DNA from: Symsagittifera roscoffensis
Taxonomy: Eukaryota; Xenacoelomorpha; Acoela; Convolutidae
Assembly: GCF_963678635.1 (NCBI RefSeq)
Contig: NC_087063.1
Location: 61,357,850 to 61,421,849, forward strand
Direction of reading: 5' to 3'
Length of the DNA: 64,000 bases
The position numbers and the translations under genes are program-made. Positions 50,901 to 61,434 of this stretch are shown here, piece after piece (position 1 is the stretch's first letter; every line of letters starts with the position of its first letter). The notes under the pieces were generated by a model. The model was not told the origin of the DNA, did no database searches, and saw nothing but the letters and a program-made list of their open reading frames with translations.

Positions 50901-53900
50901 CAGCTTTTTTTGGTCAAGAAATTCGGAAAATACCAACATTTGGTTGAAAATGTTGAAACATACCCAATATTTTTCAGACATGGTCGCAGCATAAGTCGAG
51001 CACCTCGCCCTGTGTTCGATGATTTGACGGCCTCTCTTATTCTATCAAGAAGTCGCACATTTTTTCCAATCTAAAGCTCACAATTTCTCTTCGACGGCAA
51101 ACTTTAAATTGTGAAACCGGCATCGGAGCTCCATGAATAAAAATCGATAATAATTGAGTTTTATTGTCAATATCCACAAAAAAAGAAAAAAATCTATTAT
51201 AACAATTAAAAATAGATTAGAATATTAATAATTTTCGAGGCATCACCATCCATTTTAATCTATTATAATCATTTTTTTTTGAATCTTGACAATGAAACTC
51301 AATTATAATCGATGTGTTTTCTCCTTATTGAGATGCAATTTCAACGCACATGGAATCTTTTCTACTTTTTAAACTGAAATTGGTTACTTTTTCAATTTAT
51401 TTTTTTTCTGCGCGGCTTTGATATTTTTGTTACTTTCTATGTTACTCAATAACTGAATTTTGTTCCTTTCAACAATTTTCTTTTACTTTTACAATATTCG
51501 GGGGTAAAGGTAAAATTGGAGGTGGACTAATCCCCCTTCAATAACATCCCCTTTTGCCACCTTATGCCCCCCAACTTTTGGTTCACAGCCCCCACCCTCT
51601 GCCACACGAACTCCAACTAAGCCAAAATCCCCTCACCCACCCTGTCTTAAGTGGTGAGGGGCGTTCAGGGGGGTGAGGGGTTTCAGTTCAGGTGGTGGCG
51701 GAGTTGGGGTGGTGTTTTAGGTGGTGATGTCTTAGGTGGTCAGACAGTGGAGAGGCAAACGCTGGGATGCGGGGCTGTAAGGGAGCAAAGGGACAAAAGT
51801 TTGCGGGGAGAGGTTCAGAGAATATTTTTGCAATTTGAGTTTAGGTTTAGAAATGGAGTAGGCCGTACGTACACTTGCTTTGCAAAGTTTCCGCATTACT
51901 CAGTTGATAATTGCAAAATTCTTGCAAAATTTTGCACGATGCAAAACAAAAATCAAATGAAAAAAAATCCAGTTTAATGTGATTTTTTAATCATTATATA
52001 ATCCATTATTATGGATTTCAAAATAATAATAATGCAATGTTTTAGCAAAAAAAATGGATTCAAATCCATTTTTAACCAATTCCGTTGTCTGAGTATAACA
52101 TGAGAATCGGTTATATTGACAATGTTCTAGACCAGGGGCGGATTTAGGGGGGGAAAGGGGGCGGACGTCCCCCCCCCCCCTCAGGGATTCGACACCCTGC
52201 CGACCCAAAGGGTCCCCCTTTGATACTTTTTCAGAAATCCATTTTTGGCCGACCGACCCTAAAATTTTTCTAGAGTCGCCTTCGGCGCCAATATATACTA
52301 ACTTTGAGGGGGACCGCGCGCCAAAAAAAACGCGGTTTTTTTGTCAAAATTTTTCAAAAAGTGCCCAAAAACGGCTTTTTTGACTGTTTTTTCAAAAATT
52401 TGCCTGCGGCTCAGAAAATTTAGCCAAAATAGGGGCAAAACAGTGTTTTGGGCGAGCTCGAAAAATCAATTTGGTCGAGCTAAAAAAAAGGTCGTCAAAA
52501 TTTTGGAAAATTTTTTGAAAATCCGCCCCCCCCCCCCCCTCGAGAAAATAGACCACGAAAATCCATTATAATCGATCTTTTCTTTTTTCTTAACGGGCTC
52601 GGATAGTCCGTTTTTATTTAATGAATGTTATACGAACTAATTAGTTTTGTCCTCTTGTGTGTGGTGGAATGAAAATTATAAAATAAACCAAGATTGTATT
52701 TCAATTTTTAGTTTTTGCCAGTTGGTTGAGATTTGAGCACTTTCTTTTTTAAATTTGAACAGTAAAGATCGAAGAATTTGATGCTGTTTTTCCAAGCAAG
52801 ACTTTAATTGCCGAAAATCATAACAACCAAAAAGCGTGAAATTAATTTTTATCAGTGAAAGTTCTTGGTTGAGCGAGGAAAAGGGGTTGTCTGAGAAAAA
52901 ATACCTTATTTTATTGCCCGTTTTCGATTTAGATTGCAACAAGACTGGGGCAAATAAGTTGTCTCTGCCTCAGAGTTCCCTCGCAGTACTGCTGAGTCAC
53001 TCCAAGACCAACACTAGACACAACACTTATGTGCAGGCGGATGACGTCACAAATGTGGATCATCAGTTTTCGGATTACAGGTATCCTGACACTCCGCTCT
53101 AATTATTTGCATTTCAAGCTTTCGCGACAGTGGTTACTCTTTCGTGAATCTATGCCCAGGCTTTGCTTTTGCGATTTAAAATTATATTATAAACGTTCTT
53201 ATGCAATTGCGAATGTAGGATTTTCTCGAGGGAGGTTGAAAAAATTTTCGCGGCCTAATTTATTTCCTAAATTTTCCAAAAACATGGACGCTATTTTGAC
53301 CAAATTTTGACCCGCCGGCAATTTTCTACTGGAGTGGCAAGCTTTTTGGGCTTTTTTGGCATTTTTGTCAGCGTCGGCTCACCTTCAAATTAAGTATACA
53401 TCGACGCCAAAAGCGCCTTTAGAAATGTTGGTAGGCGCAAAATAGTACCAAAAAGGGGACTCATAGAGGCTTGAATCCCAGAGGAAGCAACACCCGCCTC
53501 ATACCTAAAACCGGAACTCAATAAGATTGATTTCGATTTTTCGTTGATATTTTCCAGGTTGTTCAAAATGGAACCCTTCCTAGATAAACTTGACAGATTC
53601 AGTGGAAGACAACTACATGATCATGCTGACATCTTTCTTCCAAAAAAAGGATGCCCTTCCGGGTAAAGCTTTATAATGTTCTTGATCTAGATGAGAATCT
53701 AGGAAATAATTGATTCACCCTCCTTTTCGTATAGGTCGGCCGAAGAGTTTTCTTTATTGCCCAAAACTCATGTCTTAGAGTAATACCAGAGGTGGAAAAC
53801 TGCAGGCCAATGATTCGGCATGGCGACTATTCGTCGCAAGTGAAAATTAGTCGCAAGTGACTATTCGTAGCAAATGTAAAAAGCGATCATTCGCAGCACG

Positions 53901-56900
53901 AGACGATGCGAAGCAGGCAATAATTAGTAGCCGTAAAAACTTTTATCAGATCTGAGAAAAACTTAAAAGAAAGTGTTAAATTAAATAATAAAGAAACTAA
54001 CTATCAAAATTAAATGAGAGGCCCTCAACTTGCTGAGTTTTTTGTTTTTGCTATATTGTAAAAGGAGTTCAACTAATCCGACTGGATTTTTTTTTGCATT
54101 TTGCCACCTTGGCGGCACTTTCTCAGGATGTTATTCTCACCAATTTGTTCGCCGTCTGACTTTGTTCTTCTTGCAAGGACTGGATGAATTTACGAACACA
54201 ACAATTCCATCTGGAAAACCCTATGCCATCCCTTGACCAAAATGTTGGTTTTCTGTCTTCCATTCTGGCATTTTCGAACTGATTTCAGAGTGAAATAATG
54301 AAATGCCCAATTCCCATGCGACCTCGGAAAATGGTTTTGACCCAAATCAATTCAAAGACATCGAAGTTATCCGATAAAGGCGACTCGTCAATTTTGTCGG
54401 AAATCTTACAACGTAAAGCAGCCATGCCGATTTCCCTGTCGACCTCAGCTGCTAATGCCAGAGAAACGAATGATTTTAGAAGCATGCGTGTTTTTTGTCG
54501 ATAAACTGGTGCTAATCTGAATTGTGCCCTAATTGTCCTGAGCAAAACTTAAGAAGCATCGTTTCATAGTTACTCCATTGAATACCTTCTGAAGCACGTT
54601 AACTGAAGTCTTCTCAAATTCTAAATGTCCCATCTGCGTGCCAGACTATGTTGCTTTGCAAAATTTCTAAGTGCTCGTCGGTGGCAAATATAAATACTCG
54701 GCCTTTGTCATGCGACCCAAGTCAAAAAGGCGAAAGTCATCCCCTCTCAAGGTCTGGCTTAACTCCAAAAGCACGGCAATGGTTTTTATTCATGTGGGGC
54801 GGAATCAGTTGCGCGTTGCCGTTGAAAATTTCTGGCGAGTGACTTGTACTTAGGCAAAACAACAATTGTCTCGAGGCTGATATACCAAGAATTTTCAACG
54901 TAAACGATTCTGGGAGGCTCCAATATTGTTTTCCTTTCTGTTTGATAGCACGTTCAATCCTCAAAATTTACAGTTTTATAACAAGTCAACAAAAATTTTT
55001 TGATCCAACCAAAAAGAATATCTCCTCGTTCTTTACGAGGCTAAACTGTGCTCTTGATGGGCAGGAGCACAATTTGGTGTCTGTTTGTTCCTAGCATCCA
55101 GAGACAAGTTTTAAACTATGCTCATTTTTCGTCGCACTGATCAAAAGAAAACAAAACTTTAAAAGAAGAACAAATAGAGCGTCTTTATTGCGGAATCCAT
55201 AAATAGTTTGGCTTGGTAATGCAGTTCGAGTGATTCAAATAACGCTCCGCTGCCTGTGGTCAGTTTTTCACCACAGAATTGCTTTTCTTGCACTCATGCT
55301 AATTTAGCGTCTTGGAAGAAACTTAAGTCAGAAAAGTGTTAATTTTGAAAATTTAGGTTCGTGCATGTGTCAAAATTTACTCCGTTTTTGCACTTCTTTT
55401 TTGCATGGAAAATTTTGTGGGCACGTTCTCCGGATATGCTGACTAATTCATCTGCAATGGTGACCACAGAAGCTTTGTACTGTCTCTTCTCGCATAAACA
55501 ACTGGATTTCTTAGTGGTATTGTTGTGGCGGTTAATATTTAAAGTTTCTCCAACGTGGACAAGTTGCTGTTTTCCCTCGCTCGCTCATGAAAAAATCTTA
55601 AAAAATTTTGATATAAACAAGTTCAATGTTTTGCAAGACAAATAAAGCGAAAAGAATGAATCGAAAAAAAAAGTGATTTTGACGCTACTTACGTTCAATT
55701 ACTCTTATTTTAGTGCTAAATTGTTTCAGTTTTGCATTCAATTCAAAACAATGCTATATTACAAGTTTTGATCGCTCGCTGGTTGTCAAACTCCGATAAT
55801 CAACTCAAAGCATTTTTGCTTAGTTCGAATCGTTTATTAATCCCCAATTAGCAATTAATCGTGCTGCTAATTGTTGCTTGCTAATTGCGCTGCTAATAGC
55901 AGTTAATCATGCTGCTAATTGCTACGAACTGACGCTTGGTAAAAATTGTCGCTTTTTAAAATTGCTGCGAATCGTCGCTGGCAATCAATCGTCGCTTTCA
56001 ACGAATTGTCACTTGACGCAAAGACTCGAACTCTTGAAGCTCCTGTCGGTGGGTAGCGTCGACACCTGAACCCATCCCTGGTAAACGCAACACGTATGCG
56101 AGCATTAGTTCTTTATTTGACCAAGACACCAACGTTTGTTAAGATTTAAAAACTAAGTGTGAGAAACTAGTTGCCAATAAAACAAATAAAATTACTAATA
56201 TAGACCCCATTTCTGCTCTTGATTTTATATCCAAAATATTCAATGAAAAGGTTTAATTTTATGACAAGTCAAATATGTGTTTTTGTTCATAAAATTGTAG
56301 AAAGTATATGCAAGTGCAACTCAGTTTGTGCGACCTCAACATGCACGAAAAGTTTTGAAGAACAAGTTAGTCAACCTGTCTTCTCCTACGTTTTTGTTAC
56401 TCAAATAACTTCAAAGGCATCTTCTTCATTTATGCCCATGGCCTTTTCTCTGACTTTACTTATTATTTCCTCTCTACGCTGCGCACTTTCATGTTCAAAA
56501 AGATATTATTAAGTCAGTTCATAGCAAACTGCGTCATTAAGCTCATATTAGACTTTGATTTCACTAAAATGTTAACGTATACAATTTCGTTAGGAGGAAT
56601 AAAAACGAAAAATATTTATTAATTACAGGGATGGTGAACCTAGGATTTTTCCGACGGGAGCCGATGTTCAAATTTTTATGGTCGTTTCTAGGTCAATTAA
56701 ATTGGTTTTGTGAGCACTTCCACAACACTAAAAAGACTCTATTTCGACCAAAAGCTCTACGTGCAGACAAAAATTTCAAACAACAAACTAAAAAGGTAGA
56801 AGAGTTTGGCCAAATTAAAATATATTGGCTCAAAAGGAGACTTTAGAAAGTTTTTAGGGTCAATTGGTCAAGATTGGATGTCGTAAAATTGTACCAAAGG

Positions 56901-59900
56901 GCACCCTAAGGTGAAGGAGTCGAATTCCTGAGTCGGGAGGTGAGCGCCTTGTTTTTTCAGTTTTCAGTCAACGGGTTGCGTGAGCGGCAATAATTAATCT
57001 GGATAAGAACTCGCTCCATATTGAATTGAAGTAAGCTAATTACTCCAAATAACTCACAATCAGAACGAAATTATATCAATTTGCAGTAAAAACTAAATTC
57101 AGGGTAAAGATATGCACAAAAAAAAAGATTTTTAAAAATTTTTCCTCGGCTTTAGAAAAAAGTAGCAAAGAATATATGTTTTTTTATTCAGACGAGTTTT
57201 GATGATTAAAATAATTACGCTTGCAATTAGCAAGCGTTATCAACTCGAAATGTAGGCTTTTTAACGGGTTAACAATAAAATCTTTTCAACCATTTTACCT
57301 TTGGTTCATATGAAGTCAAAATTCAGAGGGTATTTCTTCGCTTTTGGTGTAGAGTTAATGCAGTTTCCTTTGAAACCTTACGTTAGGGGTTCCAGTCCCG
57401 ATTGGATGTTGTTTTTTTTCAGCGTCTGAAATATTTTTTGCGGGAAATTTTTTCTCATTTTAGTTTGTCGGCTTAGATGCCACCCGAAAGTTTTGACAAA
57501 CTTTAAAGGCATACTGGTATCAGTAAGTGTAATGACTTGCAAGATAATTAAAGCGAAACTAATGAATCAAAACAAAGGTGATTTTGATGCTATTTACGTT
57601 AAATTACTCTTATTTTTACTGTTAACTCATTTCAATTTGGCATGTAATTGAAACTGACGCTAAATTGAAAAATTTTGATCGCTCGCTGAATTTTAACCCC
57701 CAAGAACCAACGCAAAACATTTTTGTAAAATGTTTATTAATACCAAAATTAGCAATTAATTGTGCTGCTATTTGTTGCTTGCTAGAAAAAGGCGAGTAAT
57801 GCGAGTTGACGCCTTTTAATTTTGCTGCGAATTGTCGCTTGCAATCAATCGTCGCTTGCAAAGAATTGTCACCTCACGCAAAGACTCGAAATCTTCACGC
57901 TCCGACGGCGGGTAGCGTCGACCTCTGAACCCATTCCTGGTAATCGCAACACGTATGCTTGCGTTAGTTCTTTATTTGACTAAGACACAAACGTTTGTCT
58001 TTTCTAGGAATAATTGTAGCTGAGATTTGAAAAATAAGTGTGAGACCAGAAATAAGATGCAGACAAAAAAATGAAATTACTTATTTAAACCTTATCTTTT
58101 TCTCTTGATTTTCTTGCCAAAAGATTAATGAAAAGATTTATTGTTATAATTAATCAAAATGTGTGTAGATGATAAAAATTGTAGAAGGTATAAGCAAGTT
58201 CAGCACAGTTTGTGCGACCTCAACAAGCATGAATTGTGTTTAAGAACAACCCGTACCAATCATTTTATGCAAAATCAGATCAGTTCATCTTTTCCACAAA
58301 TACCAGGTACTCAGAAGGTTTGAACATACATAAACCAGTCCAGCGCATGTCTGCAAATTAATAGATTTGGTAAAAATTTTCCCATAGACATGACCAGATC
58401 TACCTCAGGTCTGATCATACATGCTAATGTTTCTGATTATTAGACGTTTACGGGAAAAGAAATTATCTAAAAATTGGCTAATCAAAACGCCATAGTTGAT
58501 AATGAAAAAATGCTTACATGTAATTAGTTTTTGTGTTTTGTAAAAAAGTACGGTATTTGTTATTGAATTCGATTCTCATTTTGTTTCAGACTGTTTTAGT
58601 TGCCGCCTATACGCTCTGCGCCAATAGAGCTTCGATTTTTGTTTTTTATTGCAGCTGAGCATCTTTGTACTTATTCCCGCGCCTCCCTTGTTTCAAAAGG
58701 GGGACATTCTTTCGAAAATTTGTTCAAAGTGGCTGATGTTCAAAAAATGTCAAAAACTTGTCAGCCCTTTCTTAGGTAGACCAAGTTGATTTTTGTGTCC
58801 TCTCGCAACTCCTTATAAAAAACAGGACAAAAAAAGGGGTTTTTTGGCACTTTTTGAAGAAGTTTATTTTAAAAAATCAAGATTTTTTTGGCGCACGCAC
58901 CTCCGCTAAAATTTTGTTTGTATTGGCGCCGAAAGTGTCTTTAAAAAACTTAAGGGTTAGTCAACCAAAAACGAATGTCTCAAAATTGCTTAAAGGGGGC
59001 GTACTTTGGGTTGGTAGGGGTCGAATTCCTGAGGAGGAGGGGCGCGTAAGAATTTTACTTCCACCACAAATAATCAGTCATGTTTTTCAAAAGCTATAAA
59101 AAGAAGATTTATCAGAAGATCGTTTTTGAACTTTTCCTTTTCTAAAAACCAGTTTGAACATGTTTCATTGTGACAGTAAAAATTTTCAGGTTCTGGTCAG
59201 CCCTATTTCTGATCTGAATTAGATCTGAATCATATCTCAATCAGCAATGAATTGTGTCTTGAAACTTGAAACTTTTTTTTATATATGATGCCAAAATTGT
59301 ACCTCGAATTAATTATTGGTGGATCAAAAACTGATTATTTTCGTTAATTTTTTTGTTGCTATAATTTAACAAGACTGCTCGTATCAGGGCGAAGCCCTGA
59401 ATGTTCCGACTGCCTTTTAAGGTTTATGGAGCAGCAGTAATAAAATAAAAAATTAAATGAAATAAAACAAAATGAAAATTTTTTTTCTAAAATTTGAAAT
59501 TTTTTTTATAAAAATCATCCCCCACACGCCATATAAAGTACAAAAAGATAGATTTCGTTCCTTGTAACAAATCATATATGGCAAATAAGCTTAGTTCAAC
59601 CAATTTGGAACGATTTATAAGACGGATTAGATTAAATCTCCGCTTACGCGTTAATAGCAGCCAACAGTCCAAAGTTTTCCGCTTGAGACAGATATTTAAA
59701 ACAAGAACTCTTGATCTTATTGATCAAAAAATTGAAAATGCGGGCTCTCAAATTGTCAAATTGTGCAGATTATTTGCGAATTGTTCTTGTTTTTTATAGA
59801 AAAAAAGTCAAACGTTTTTTTTCTGGTTTTATCTCAGCGCCATGAAAAGGCCGATTTTATTTTGTTTCACAGATAGAATTAGTGCCTTCCAGGGGTACCA

Positions 59901-61066
59901 GGAGATGCCAAATATGAAGTGTAATCCCGTGCATAAGAACTTGCTAAATATACTTTAATTTCTTAGTCAGTGTAAAATTTACCAATAAAAATTATGTTGA
60001 CATATTTCTATAAGGAAAGAAAGTTCGGAAAGTATGCTTTTTTCAGCATCAAAGTAGCCTCAAGCTTTATCGGTCATAAACATTACAGAGTCATGGTTTT
60101 CAAAATATACGTCTTAGGCGGAAAATCTTGGATCCTCGGTTGCAACAAGCGGTTGGGTGCTCTCACATTTTGCACCACTTGATTTGGTAGACCAATTGCT
60201 TCCTTCCACGCTAACAGCGCTAGCAGATTGTCCTGGCACGCAAGGCTGCTTTTTGCCGCTAAAAGTAACATCTAGAAAAATCTTTCAAAAATAGGCTAAC
60301 TTGAGAGGCGGCTACCCTGGAAGATCTTACTACATTTTTCAAAAACATTCATCATTTTTTAAAGAATTTGGCAAAACTCTTGCAAAATCTTGCGAGATAT
60401 TTCTTCTTGGTCGACTAAGGTGGTGTTGCTGTTAAAAAGAAAAAATTCACACCTATTTTTTTCAAATTTTTTCAGAACTACTAAGGAAAAAGTACATATT
60501 GAAGGTGACGAATCAGTTGAAATATCGGATGTTGATTCTGTGGAGAAACGGATGAATGTCTCTCAGCTGATCAACCGCTTTGAATACATTCAACATTCCC
60601 AAGAGAACAGAAGCAACAGCGACTTCTGGAAGTACCGCGAGAATAAAGCGGCGGCTGTGAAAGCGTCTGTGAACAGAGCCAGACATCACAGCTACAGCTC
60701 CGGTCGGTGTCTTCTCGACCAATTCGCTGGCTACCTAAGAGCCCCACACATAATTTTTATTAAAAATAGATCCGGCTGTATGTTGATACCCAATAAGTTG
60801 TTTCTTGCTTGCTTCGCATTTGCAAAGTAAGATTTTAATAAGATGCTATTACGAAAACTATTTTTTGAAAAATTATCCTATTGTTTGGTTACCATGTTCC
60901 AACTCTTCTATCAAATGAAGTTTTAGGTGCAGTGATAAGCCATGCTCCGGGTCAGAATAAAAGACGGCAGTTCGAGTCCAACATGAAACCTTCAAAGAGT
61001 TATCAAAACCCAATGGACGCTTCTCATATGTATAGCAGTGATACTCCTCGCCAGTTTACTAAGTAG
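47923..61066 (+). CDS. Predicted five-exon gene of unknown function (210 aa)
   Basis: Exons 47923-47935, 52933-53080, 53558-53662, 60476-60702 and 60927-61066 sum to 633 nt (210 codons plus stop), and every junction agrees in phase (1, 2, 2, 1). I do not recognise the protein. It has no signal peptide or membrane segment that I can see. A Ser/Thr/Asn-rich N-terminal third is followed by MEPFLDKLDRFSGRQLHDHA, an acidic patch (EGDESVEISDVDS), a helix-like segment VSQLINRFEYIQ, the motif NSDFWKYRENKAAAVKASV, and a basic Gln/Asn/Ser-rich tail ending DTPRQFTK. It starts 1.3 kb downstream of flotillin copy B on the same strand, in its own frame. The weakest points are the 13-nt first exon and the GTCGGT donor of exon 4. 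A strong acceptor ending 61301 offers an alternative last exon in the same phase. AATAAA is at 61278-61283. Confidence 0.6.
48230..48800 (+). repeat. Interspersed repeat, copy 1 (R3-end related)
   Basis: TTTGCTCGGCGTTAATTTTAT, GTTTTGCATTACAAGTGATGC, GAAAAAGTCTTTAATACGATG and a TTTTGGTCGAGATGGTCGCA end are shared with 50230-51000. Confidence 0.7.
49895..49990 (+). repeat. tRNA-like sequence, probable SINE head
   Basis: GGTTCG...CCGAACC can pair as an acceptor stem. A box CCTGGCCTAGAGGTAAGG and B box GGTTCAAGTCC are well formed. A possible anticodon loop (CCTTTTGGACCC) lies between them, but the stem is poor, so a working tRNA is unlikely. Confidence 0.5.
50230..51000 (+). repeat. Interspersed repeat, copy 2 (R3-end related)
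   Basis: TTTGCTCGGCGTAAGTTTAT, GTTTGTATCGCAAGAGCGCA, AAAAGTCTTTAATACGTCGT and GACATGGTCGCAGCATAAG parallel 48230-48800. The SINE head at 49895 lies 240 bp upstream. Confidence 0.7.
51143..51313. mobile_element. AT-rich inverted-repeat MITE, 171 bp
   Basis: ATCGATAATAATTGAGTTTT at the left matches, inverted, AACTCAATTATAATCGAT at the right, extending ~27 bp to TTGTCAA/TTGACAA. The interior contains further inverted TCTATTATAA copies. No target duplication is clear. Confidence 0.75.
51515..51790. other. C-rich to G-rich switch around an inverted repeat
   Basis: 51528-51650 is C-rich on this strand (CCCC runs). 51651-51790 is G-rich, with GGTGGTG and GGGG runs. They meet at CCACCCTGTCTTAAGTGGTG. 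A large hairpin or G-quadruplex is possible. Confidence 0.6.
52133..52541 (+). mobile_element. hAT-like MITE with CAGGGGCGGATTT ends
   Basis: It starts CAGGGGCGGATTTAGG and ends TTTTTGAAAATCCGCCCC, running into a C run; this is the common end sequence of non-autonomous hAT elements. The interior includes GCCTTCGGCGCCAATATATA. Related sequence lies at 44790-44888 (right end), 53300-53500 and 58740-59060 (both inverted). Confidence 0.75.
52933..53080 (+). CDS. Unknown gene, coding exon 2
   Basis: The acceptor is TTCGATTTAG (ends 52932) and the donor GTATCC (53081). The frame reads CNKTGANKLSLPQSSLAVLL, then HSKTNTRHNTYVQADDVTN and VDHQFSDY. The codon use and balanced composition contrast with the T-rich surroundings, which is why I treat it as real coding sequence. 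Enters phase 1, leaves phase 2. Confidence 0.6.
53300..53500 (-). repeat. Fragment of the hAT-like MITE family
   Basis: GACGCCAAAAGCGCCTTTAG and CTTGAATCCCAGAGGAAG correspond in reverse to the TCGGCGCCAATATATACTA and AGGGATTCGACACCC parts of 52133-52541. It lies between exons 2 and 3 of the unknown gene. Confidence 0.5.
53558..53662 (+). CDS. Unknown gene, coding exon 3
   Basis: The acceptor is ATATTTTCCAG (ends 53557) and the donor GTAAAG (53663). The frame continues R-LFK-MEPFLDKLDRFSGRQLHDHA, then DIFLPKKGCPSG. The internal ATG at 53567 could be an alternative start. Enters and leaves in phase 2. Confidence 0.62.
54160..54960 (-). pseudogene. MULE transposase remnant
   Basis: Read on the minus strand, 54746-54650 gives KGRVFIFATDEHLEILQS then NIVWHADGTFRI and a stop. 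WxADGTF is the first catalytic-Asp motif of MULE transposases. Further on, LAPVYRQKTRMLLKSFVSLAL (54515-54450) matches the segment that follows the last catalytic region, and NILVKGWHRVFQ (~54245-54205) matches the conserved TNN-EGWH-F motif. Stops and frame changes show it is dead. Confidence 0.78.
55395..55590 (-). pseudogene. FLYWCH-type zinc finger remnant of the MULE
   Basis: An open minus-strand stretch reads EGKQQLVHVGETLNINRHNN, then KKSSCLCEKRQYKASVVT and LVSISGERAHK. The spacing C-x-C...H and the SxSGExxH end follow the FLYWCH finger, although the aromatic core is altered. FLYWCH fingers precede the transposase domain in many animal MULEs. Confidence 0.62.
57220..57490 (+). repeat. 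SINE-like repeat with tRNA-like head
   Basis: TTAGCAAGCGTTATCAACTCG, A-box-like TTGGTGTAGAGTTAATGCAG, B-box-like GGGGTTCCAGTCCCG, then GTTTGTCGGCTTAGATGCCAC, parallel to 39066-39310. Confidence 0.6.
57520..58240 (+). repeat. Diverged copy of 55620-56365 (MULE right flank)
   Basis: TTGATCGCTCGCTG, TTGTCGCTTGCAATCAATCG, GGGTAGCGTCGAC, AATCGCAACACGTATGC and GTTTGTGCGACCTCAACA occur in the same order in both, spaced alike. The homology extends past the presumed right end of the MULE, so the repeat unit is larger than that element. Confidence 0.75.
58740..59060 (-). repeat. hAT-like MITE family, inverted copy
   Basis: Reversed, it follows the MITE at 52133: CCTCAGGAATTCGACCCC, TTTCGGCGCCAATACAAAC, CGCGCCAAAAAAATC, CAAAAAGTGCCAAAAAAC. 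Confidence 0.65.
59369..59660 (+). repeat. Interspersed repeat starting AAGACTGCTCGTAT, copy 1
   Basis: AAGACTGCTCGTATCAGGGC, CTGAATGTTCCGACTGCC, AACCAATTTGGAACGATTTA and CTCCGCTTACGCGTTAATAG are shared with 62630-62890. Confidence 0.75.
60476..60702 (+). CDS. Unknown gene, coding exon 4
   Basis: The acceptor is a long pyrimidine tract ending TTTTTTCAG (60475). The 227-nt frame carries KEKVHIEGDESVEISDVDS, MNVSQLINRFEYIQHSQEN, SDFWKYRENKAAAVKASV and ARHHSYSSG. The donor GTCGGT (60703) is weak but gives the phase (1) needed by the next exon. The preceding 6.8-kb intron contains the MULE relic. Confidence 0.65.
60927..61066 (+). CDS. Unknown gene, terminal coding exon
   Basis: The acceptor is GAAGTTTTAG (ends 60926). 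In the matching phase it reads AVISHAPGQNKRRQFESNMK, then PSKSYQNPMDASHMYSSDTP and RQFTK, stopping at TAG 61064-61066. The sequence is Ser/Gln/Asn-rich and basic. An alternative terminal exon in the same phase begins after TTGCTTTCAG at 61302 and stops at 61432-61434; I cannot decide between them from sequence alone. Confidence 0.55.
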
Positions 61067-61434
61067 GCACATCACTGAACATATTCAGAGACTTCATTAA
61101 AGTTTCATCATTTGAGACAGAGCAGCGGAGTGAAAATTGTAATACATTTGTTTCTATAATTTGAAGAAGGGTGAAAGAGCTGTTTTAGGTCGCCAAGTAG
61201 GGACACAAATGAGTCTACTAGAATAAGAATGGTCAGTTTTACGACTTGATTTATGGATACTTTATGGTGATTATGTCAATAAATTGTTTCTTGCTTTCAG
61301 GCAGGCATGCTGAACAAGCAATCAAAGTTTACTCGGGACCCAAGAGGATTTTACTACGCGACTCTAGTATAACGCCCACACTACCAGCCAAATATAAAAT
61401 TGCTTTCAAAAAATGTAATAAAATTTTACTTTGA

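Larger units (their letters stand above)
53770..56090 (-). mobile_element. MULE-type DNA transposon relic with long inverted ends
   Basis: It encloses a FLYWCH-finger remnant and a MULE transposase remnant, both on the minus strand. The left end (53770-53940) and the reverse of the right end (55850-56090) share TACCAG-GGATGG/TACCAGAGGTGG and repeated motifs such as AAAAGCGA-ATTCGCAGCA and AGTTCGTAGCAA; long terminal repeats are usual in MULEs. Sub-repeats of the form TCGCTTGC/GCAAGTGAC fill both ends. No 9-bp duplication is clear. The ~700 bp at the right edge also recur at 57520-58240. Confidence 0.65.

Noticed and set aside
54030-54545. Plus-strand frames at 54030-54236 and 54298-54504
   Set aside because: They lie opposite the minus-strand MULE transposase remnant, which has clear family motifs; the phase also does not fit the unknown gene.
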